The notes under the pieces: model-generated | What the model was told of the DNA's origin: nothing | The model's input: the letters and a program-made list of their open reading frames with translations, nothing else | Databases searched by the model: none | Assembly (NCBI GenBank): GCA_002414145.1 | Contig: DHYP01000028.1 | Location: 77,083-87,812 of the forward strand | Source: Methylophilaceae bacterium UBA5127 | GTDB lineage: Bacteria > Pseudomonadota > Gammaproteobacteria > Burkholderiales > Methylophilaceae | DNA length: 10,730 nucleotides | Direction: 5' to 3' | In this document: one piece after another, positions 6,807 through 10,730 of the stretch | Numbering within the stretch: the first letter of the stretch is position 1 | Layout of the letters: each line of letters opens with the position of its first letter | Made by a program: the position numbers and the translations under genes

Positions 6807-7528
6807 AATTATTCACACTTAGTTTCAGCATCATCATACTAGCCAGTTGCGCTAGCGCACCTCCCCCCCCAGCCTCTGAAGGCAAAGCCATGCCAGAGCG
6901 CTCAGACAAAAGTGCAGCTAATCAGGTCATCAAATCAGATTTGAATCGCATGGCAGATGTTGAGATTGCTGAGAACACCGCAAGTCTGAAAACGCTCATG
7001 CTAAAACTGTATAAGCGTAACCCAAAGGAGCTTGCCAAAAGCACTTCTGACAGTGCAGATAAAATGGTGGAATGGGTGTTCGATGCAAGCACTCAGCATC
7101 ATTGGCAATTTAAAGAGATTGAGAACAAACAGGGTACCGAAGCCATCTATCTAGCGTTTAACGCAGACTATACTGGCGACCGCGTACTACCCTTTATTGT
7201 TGGCTTATACACCATGCTACAAAAAGCACATGGCGGTAAGGATGCATTTTTTCTCACTGACGATATTCACCCACAAAGTCTCTACAATGTTGCGCGCAAT
7301 ATCGAAATTGCTGCATGGAAGCTATCTAGCAGCCGTAACGCAAATGGTGAACTTTATTTACTCAGTAACGAACTCAATGAGCGCGAACGCAACTTAAGCT
7401 TTGAAAGAGAATTTGGCAAAATGGTAGGGCGCACCGATCTCTTAGCATTTATGCTGGCAGAAAAAAATCAACGCCTCATCTCAAGAATCATGCAGAGCAT
7501 TGCCACTGCGCCATTTTTGCCTTTCTAG
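6803..7528 (+). CDS. Small lipoprotein of unknown function, coupled to phoR
   Basis: A 241-residue protein with a lipoprotein signal peptide: short basic N-terminus, hydrophobic core, lipobox L-A-S-C with lipidated C16. It is followed by a Ser/Ala/Pro linker containing four prolines encoded partly by a C8 run (6863-6870). The residue after Cys is Ala, so outer-membrane targeting is expected by the Lol +2 rule. The rest looks soluble, mostly helical and charged (L-N-E-R-E-R-N at about 193-199), with no motif I recognise and no second membrane segment. Its ATG overlaps the phoR stop (ATGA), so the two are almost certainly translationally coupled, which hints at a shared condition of expression. 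Function is unassigned; an envelope protein made with the phosphate sensor is as far as the sequence allows. Confidence 0.8.
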   Translation: MKLFTLSFSIIILASCASAPPPPASEGKAMPERSDKSAANQVIKSDLNRMADVEIAENTASLKTLMLKLYKRNPKELAKSTSDSADKMVEWVFDASTQHHWQFKEIENKQGTEAIYLAFNADYTGDRVLPFIVGLYTMLQKAHGGKDAFFLTDDIHPQSLYNVARNIEIAAWKLSSSRNANGELYLLSNELNERERNLSFEREFGKMVGRTDLLAFMLAEKNQRLISRIMQSIATAPFLPF

Positions 7529-7549
7529 TCTTATTTTTTCAGCGCGAAA

Positions 7550-7681
7550 CTAACCCGCCGTGGCAATATGCTCCACTTTTAACAGCGCCTGATTAGTATG
7601 ATTACCAGTGTCAATGTTTAATGCGGCGACTGATAACAAAACACACACTGTCGCGCAAGCTGTCTTATATAACTTATTCAT
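7550..7681 (-). CDS. Probable 43-residue exported peptide
   Basis: A short gene found by hand reading of the minus strand: ATG at 7681-7679, TAG at 7552-7550, with an in-frame TAA directly before the ATG, so the start is fixed. The product begins M-N-K-L-Y-K and continues into a hydrophobic core with two cysteines (C9, C13) and S-V-A-A at 17-20, a good signal-peptidase motif. The mature part would be about 23 residues (L-N-I-D-T-G... to ...H-I-A-T-A-G). A textbook signal peptide in an otherwise empty spacer favours a real gene, but there is no strong ribosome site (only GGCAG about 13 nt upstream) and codon statistics cannot be judged at this length. It is convergent with the phoR-lipoprotein operon. 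No known peptide family is recognised. Confidence 0.45.
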   Translation of the reverse strand: MNKLYKTACATVCVLLSVAALNIDTGNHTNQALLKVEHIATAG

Positions 7682-7861
7682 TTATTTTTTACTGCCGATT
7701 TTTAATTGTACCTATCTTAATCAAGCAATATTAAAAACTGACGAACAAAAAAATGAATTTATATGACAGAGTAACTACAAAAATAACTAGTCTTGCAATC
7801 AACATACCAATACATTATGTTCCTCCAACCAGTAGCTTTTGCTTTTGACTTAAATTCAAAA

Positions 7862-7899
7862 TGGACTCCCTATCGCGCCTCGCTTGTACGGAATGACGG
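7862..7899 (+). repeat. Dispersed-repeat-like segment (TGGACTCCC...GGAATGACGG)
   Basis: TGGACTCCC (7862-7870) and GGAATGACGG (7890-7899) enclose a GC-rich centre. The layout resembles the widespread dispersed repeats whose ends read roughly TGGATTCCC and GGGAATGACGG. The GAATGACG core is shared with the neighbouring repeats. The assignment is by eye, and copy number in the genome is unknown. Confidence 0.45.
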
Positions 7900-7950
7900 A
7901 GAGAATGCTAGGACTTGGGTTTTAAGCAACATCGCTGAAATTTCAAATTC

Positions 7951-8043
7951 CGTCATTCTGAGGCTGTAAGCCGAAGAATCCAGCTTTTTTGCTATTTGGT
8001 AAAAAAACTAAAAACTAGATTCTTCGCTATGCTCAGAATGACG
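7951..8043. repeat. Large inverted repeat with CGTCATTCTGAG arms
   Basis: The left arm 7951-7980 and right arm 8018-8043 are inverted copies. CGTCATTCTGAG (7951-7962) is exactly complementary to CTCAGAATGACG (8032-8043), and CGAAGAATC (7972-7980) to GATTCTTCG (8018-8026). Only the arm centres differ: 9 bp on the left, including a small GGCT-GTA-AGCC hairpin, and 5 bp on the right. The loop between the arms is A/T-rich. Two opposed REP/MITE-like units of this composition are typical of dispersed extragenic repeats. It lies 68 bp upstream of the GIY-YIG gene. Confidence 0.75.
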
Positions 8044-8071
8044 ATAGTGAGACTACGCACAGTAGTGAAGT

Positions 8072-8077
8072 TATAAT
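8072..8077 (+). promoter_or_regulatory. Candidate -10 (TATAAT) of the GIY-YIG gene
   Basis: A perfect TATAAT lies 34 bp before the ATG at 8112, between the inverted repeat and the gene. No good -35 is visible 16-18 bp upstream, and no Shine-Dalgarno precedes the ATG, so expression is probably low. Confidence 0.35.
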
Positions 8078-8111
8078 AAGTTAAATTACTTTCCGTTATT
8101 TCTTAATCTTT

Positions 8112-8414
8112 ATGCGTAAGCAACCAGCCGTTTATATACTCGCCAGCAAATATAACGGTACTTTGTATATTGGCGTGACCAGTAATTTGCCGCAACGAGT
8201 GTTTCAACACAAAGAAGGATTAGTCGTAGGGTTCAGCAAAAAATATGACATTAAAATGCTGGTTCATTTTGAAATGTGTGAGGATATGATAAGCGCAATC
8301 GCAAGAGAAAAATCATTAAAGGGTATTTCGAGAGCGAAGAAAATTGCTTTAATCGAGGCGGCGAATCCAAACTGGGAAGATCTGGCTGTAACACTGGAGC
8401 TGTTCAAGCCTTAA
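8112..8414 (+). CDS. Single-domain GIY-YIG nuclease family protein
   Basis: A 100-residue protein made only of a GIY-YIG domain. V-Y-I-L at 7-10 and L-Y-I-G-V-T at 18-23 are the two signature strands; R29 and H33 follow in the expected helix, and E66 (A-R-E-K-S-L-K) is the metal-binding catalytic glutamate. It ends with the usual K-K-I-A-L-I-E-A-A-N-P-N-W-E-D-L. Active-site residues (Y8, Y19, R29, E66) are all kept, so it may be active. Relatives are small, often multi-copy bacterial proteins, similar to the YhbQ/UPF0213 group, of unknown cellular role; members of the wider family cut DNA in repair, restriction or homing. There is no DNA-binding extension. Repeats with a common core lie immediately on both sides, which suggests a link with a mobile or dispersed element. 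Confidence 0.9.
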   Translation: MRKQPAVYILASKYNGTLYIGVTSNLPQRVFQHKEGLVVGFSKKYDIKMLVHFEMCEDMISAIAREKSLKGISRAKKIALIEAANPNWEDLAVTLELFKP

Positions 8415-8420
8415 TGATTG

Positions 8421-8458
8421 GGTTCTTCGTCTCATACAGCCTTATGCCAGTATGACGG
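8421..8458 (+). repeat. Diverged repeat copy right after the GIY-YIG gene
   Basis: GGTTCTTCG (8421-8429) and CAGTATGACGG (8448-8458) echo GATTCTTCG and CAGAATGACG of the right arm at 8018-8043, in the same orientation but with a longer centre and one mismatch in each part. It starts 7 bp after the GIY-YIG stop codon. With the upstream copies it brackets the gene. Confidence 0.5.
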
Positions 8459-8508
8459 ATAATTCAACAGCGGGCAGATCAATATCTATGCTTCCGCAGA
8501 GCATTTTA

Positions 8509-9132
8509 TTAAGTGTTCAAAAGTACTTGAACCCCAGCAATATCTGCCCTGTCTGCGCTGCTGCCATCCCCTGTTCTTTTGGTGGCAATACGCAAGTCAT
8601 CAAACTCAAACACGCTTAGCTTCTGTAAGCCGTATTCAGTTTCTAGCGTAAATACAGGCACGGTTTTGCGGACTTTGTCTTTTTTGTCTTTGCTGGGTCT
8701 GTCAGACAAGCGATAAGTTTTCTCGCTGCTTTCAAACGGTATTTGCTGGCTGAGCAGAAAGATCTCCACATCTTTAGCGCTATCTGCAAATAAGTGAATA
8801 TCGGTTTGTCCGAATCTGCCAGCGGTCCCTTCTAATACGCTACCCGTTAAATGCGGGTTAAAACGCTCAAACAGTTGCATGGTCGCCAGCGCTGCTCTTC
8901 TGAGTTTGTGGAGTTCTTGTGGCTGCTCGTCTGCGCTATAAATCTGGTGATAAAGTCTGATTTCCTCTTCGACTTCTGCATTGGTTGGTAGAGCGCTATT
9001 TTCACTGACCCCTAGTTGACGCCCCGCTTTCTTTTTGGCGTAAGCAAAATCGTGGATGCCATCTTCCGCCATCATGCGTGCGGCAGCTTGTGCAATCATT
9101 TGTCGCATTTGATCTAAATTTTCTCGTGCCAT
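8509..9132 (-). CDS. Nucleotidyltransferase-like protein of unknown function
   Basis: A 207-residue cytosolic protein. The N-terminal half is helical and charged. Around residues 97-114 it has G-S-V-L-E-G-T-A-G-R-F-G-Q-T-D-I-H-L, which looks like the G-S-x(n)-D-h-D-h signature of polymerase-beta-type nucleotidyltransferases, with D111 as first metal ligand but His113 where the second acidic residue is normally found. A possible third acidic position is in the late F-E-F-D-D-L-R strand. The K-rich linker at about 147-156 separates two halves. Whether it is active is open; it could be a degenerate family member or a false resemblance. ATG 9132 has only a weak purine stretch upstream. It begins 30 bp after the PBP1A stop on the same strand, so co-transcription is likely, though no functional link is evident. 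Confidence 0.6.
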   Translation of the reverse strand: MARENLDQMRQMIAQAAARMMAEDGIHDFAYAKKKAGRQLGVSENSALPTNAEVEEEIRLYHQIYSADEQPQELHKLRRAALATMQLFERFNPHLTGSVLEGTAGRFGQTDIHLFADSAKDVEIFLLSQQIPFESSEKTYRLSDRPSKDKKDKVRKTVPVFTLETEYGLQKLSVFEFDDLRIATKRTGDGSSADRADIAGVQVLLNT

Positions 9133-9162
9133 ACATTTAACTATCTTTTTAGTTTCAAATGG

Positions 9163-10730
9163 TTAATAGCCATCAGGGTTCAATATGCGAACAGCTGACT
9201 CTGTCGGATCAGTATTGTTTGGTTTTTTATCATGATTAGGTTTGTTAGTATTGGCAGGCTTCATTTTAGCTTCTTCAACAGGCGCTGGCGCTGGGGCGTG
9301 TGCTTTTGGTGCAGGTCTGTCGGTGTTTTCTGCACGCAAAGGGTTGGTGATCATGGTTGTACTATCAGAGGGTGCAATCTCACTTGGTTCAGTAGAGTCC
9401 TCTAACGCAGGAAAGTCTACAGCAGTGGTGGGCGGTGGATTTTCTTGGTAAAAGTATTCGTAGATACCATCATCAAAATCATTGGCTAAAGTGCCGTTGT
9501 AAGCATCAATTTTTAGCTTCACAACACCATCTGGTACTTTATATTGAAATATCGGAGTATTTTTGAGTGCAAACTCCATGTATTTAATCCAGATGGGGAG
9601 TGCCGCTCTACCCCCTGTTTCATTTTTACCCAGAGATTTAGGTGTGTCATAACCCATCCAAGCAATGGCGACTTCTTTTGGGTTAAAACCTGCAAACCAA
9701 GCATCCATCTGATTATTGGTAGTACCTGTCTTACCTGCTAAATCACTGCGTCCAAGTACATTGGCTCTTCTTGCTGTACCAAGTTTAATCACATCTTGCA
9801 TAATGGAAGTCATCAAAAATGCATTTCTTGGGTCAATAACACGATTAGCAGAAATGTGCTCTGCTGGATTCACAGATTCAACGACTTTACCATCACTATC
9901 AATGATTTTACTGATCAGGTAGGGTTTTACTTGGTAACCGCTATTGGCAAACACAGCATAGCCTGCGGCTAAATTCCAAGAGGTGGTCGAGCCTGAACCC
10001 AGCGCCATGGCTAGGTAGGCGGGGTGATCTTTTGCAGCAAAGCCAAATTTAGTAATGTAGTTTTGTGCGTAGCGCGGGCCAATCGATTGGAGTACACGGA
10101 TAGACACCATGTTTTTTGATTCTGTGAGCGCTGTTCTCAAGCGTATGGGGCCTGCATATTTCTCGTCGTAATTGTGTGGCTCCCAGTTGTCTTTACTCCC
10201 GATTTCATCGGCGGATAATGAAAATGGCGCGTCTTCTACAACGCTGGCAGGGGTAAAGCCTTTTTCCAGCGCGGCGGAGTAAACAAAGGGTTTGAAACTA
10301 GAGCCTGGCTGACGCCAGGCTTGTGTTACGTGGTTGTATTTATTCTGATTAAAATCAAACCCACCGATAAGTGCATTCACCGCGCCGGTCTGGGGGTTAA
10401 TCGCAATGAGCGATGCCTCTACTTTAGGTAACTGCACAACTTGCCAATTGCCATCCAGCTTTACAATTCTGATGAGGGAGCCAGGTTTAACGGCGAGATT
10501 GGTTTCATTGGTATTGAGTAAGTGTTTTTGTATCAAAGCGATGCCAGTGCCAGAAATTTCAATGGTCTCTCCCTGTTTGGAAACGACTTTGACGGTTTTT
10601 TTGTCTGCGCTGATGACGATGGCAGGCATAAACCCATTGTATGTTTCTATATCCGCTAATTCTTTATCTACCAACTCCGTAGTATTCTGATAGGCAGAAA
10701 GTTGAATATTTTTCTCGGGACCACGAAACC
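9163..10730 (-). CDS. mrcA: Penicillin-binding protein 1A, C-terminal part (runs off right edge)
   Basis: A class A PBP, a periplasmic inner-membrane enzyme that polymerises and cross-links peptidoglycan. The window holds about 522 residues; the frame stays open to the edge with no stop, starting F-R-G-P-E-K-N, so the membrane anchor and glycosyltransferase domain lie outside. The TTG at 10674 is internal, not the start. Present are an OB-like inserted domain (about 10620-10420) and a complete transpeptidase domain: S-S-F-K with the acylated serine at 10302-10300, S-K-N at 10119-10111, K-T-G at 9732-9724. After the enzyme core come acidic and Pro/Ala/Lys-rich tails (about 9450-9180). The inserted OB domain and this length favour PBP1A (mrcA/ponA) over PBP1B. 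The nucleotidyltransferase-like gene follows after 30 bp. Confidence 0.93.
   Translation of the reverse strand, partial: FRGPEKNIQLSAYQNTTELVDKELADIETYNGFMPAIVISADKKTVKVVSKQGETIEISGTGIALIQKHLLNTNETNLAVKPGSLIRIVKLDGNWQVVQLPKVEASLIAINPQTGAVNALIGGFDFNQNKYNHVTQAWRQPGSSFKPFVYSAALEKGFTPASVVEDAPFSLSADEIGSKDNWEPHNYDEKYAGPIRLRTALTESKNMVSIRVLQSIGPRYAQNYITKFGFAAKDHPAYLAMALGSGSTTSWNLAAGYAVFANSGYQVKPYLISKIIDSDGKVVESVNPAEHISANRVIDPRNAFLMTSIMQDVIKLGTARRANVLGRSDLAGKTGTTNNQMDAWFAGFNPKEVAIAWMGYDTPKSLGKNETGGRAALPIWIKYMEFALKNTPIFQYKVPDGVVKLKIDAYNGTLANDFDDGIYEYFYQENPPPTTAVDFPALEDSTEPSEIAPSDSTTMITNPLRAENTDRPAPKAHAPAPAPVEEAKMKPANTNKPNHDKKPNNTDPTESAVRILNPDGY

Larger units (their letters stand above)
7529..8111. other. 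583-bp spacer rich in repeats
   Basis: No large gene is present. The left part (7529-7681) holds the short exported-peptide gene on the minus strand. The stretch 7682-7860 is A/T-rich with nothing else I can support. From 7862 to 8043 lie three repeat segments with the GAATGACG/CGTCATTC core, and 8044-8111 is the leader of the GIY-YIG gene. I see no clear terminator for the phoR operon, only T-rich sequence near 7533-7539 without a stem. Confidence 0.6.

Noticed and set aside
7752-7769. Pho-box-like sequence on the minus strand upstream of the exported-peptide gene
   Set aside because: Only one half-site (CTGTCAT) is perfect, the second is poor and no -10 sits at the right distance; CTGTCAT also occurs inside ompR (1313-1319), so single half-sites are near chance level.
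7862-8458. CRISPR array
   Set aside because: The repeats are few, inverted, irregularly spaced and variable in the centre, and there are no cas genes.
8490-8508. Possible terminator (ATGCT...AGCAT) after the nucleotidyltransferase-like gene
   Set aside because: The stem is only 5 bp and lacks a T-tract.
10672-10674. TTG as the start of the PBP1A gene
   Set aside because: The same frame continues without a stop to the window edge and encodes R-G-P-E, typical of the linker before the transpeptidase; the gene is simply cut by the window.
9242-10690. Several plus-strand and one minus-strand short frames within the PBP1A region
   Set aside because: They shadow the PBP1A coding frame, whose transpeptidase motifs are unmistakable; the glycine/alanine-rich ones arise from its low-complexity tail.

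Overview
The window looks like chromosome from a betaproteobacterium of moderate-to-low GC content. The best guess is a Methylophilaceae-type methylotroph (Methylotenera/Methylophilus-like). This rests on the betaproteobacterial style of the OmpR/EnvZ pair, PhoR, the COG3146 acyltransferase and the TIGR03790-like protein, and on the AT-leaning intergenic DNA. The genus is inferred from protein character only.

Layout. Positions 1-1425 (minus) hold an OmpR-type response regulator followed by the N-terminal two thirds or so of its EnvZ-type sensor kinase, which runs off the left edge. A 280-bp divergent intergenic region separates it from a secreted EF-hand protein (1706-2293, plus). That region carries an exact GTTACA-N4-GTTACA tandem plus related half-sites, which resemble known OmpR boxes. 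Next come a FemAB-like acyltransferase (2431-3582, plus), a convergent SDR oxidoreductase overlapping it by 11 bp (3572-4273, minus) and, divergent from that, a secreted TIGR03790-family protein (4341-5402, plus). A PhoR-type histidine kinase with a GTG start (5490-6806) has no phoB beside it. It is translationally coupled by a 4-bp ATGA overlap to a small lipoprotein (6803-7528). A half-degenerate Pho-box-like sequence sits in front of a TATAAT upstream of phoR.

Positions 7529-8111 have no large gene. They hold a probable 43-residue exported peptide on the minus strand (7550-7681) and a cluster of inverted and dispersed repeats with the core CGTCATTC/GAATGACG (7862-8043). A small GIY-YIG nuclease gene (8112-8414) follows, and a further diverged repeat copy sits just after its stop (8421-8458). 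The right end (minus) is a nucleotidyltransferase-like protein of unknown role (8509-9132), 30 bp downstream of a class A penicillin-binding protein 1A gene (9163 to beyond 10730). The PBP1A gene lacks its N-terminal transglycosylase part because the window ends.

How it fits together. Much of the region concerns the cell envelope and its sensing: osmolarity/envelope signalling (OmpR/EnvZ), phosphate signalling (PhoR), peptidoglycan synthesis (PBP1A), and exported or lipid-anchored proteins of unknown function. The observations most worth following are the OmpR-like sites beside the EF-hand gene, the repeat-flanked GIY-YIG gene that may form a mobile or repeat-dispersing unit, the small exported peptide, and the phoB-less phoR-lipoprotein pair.
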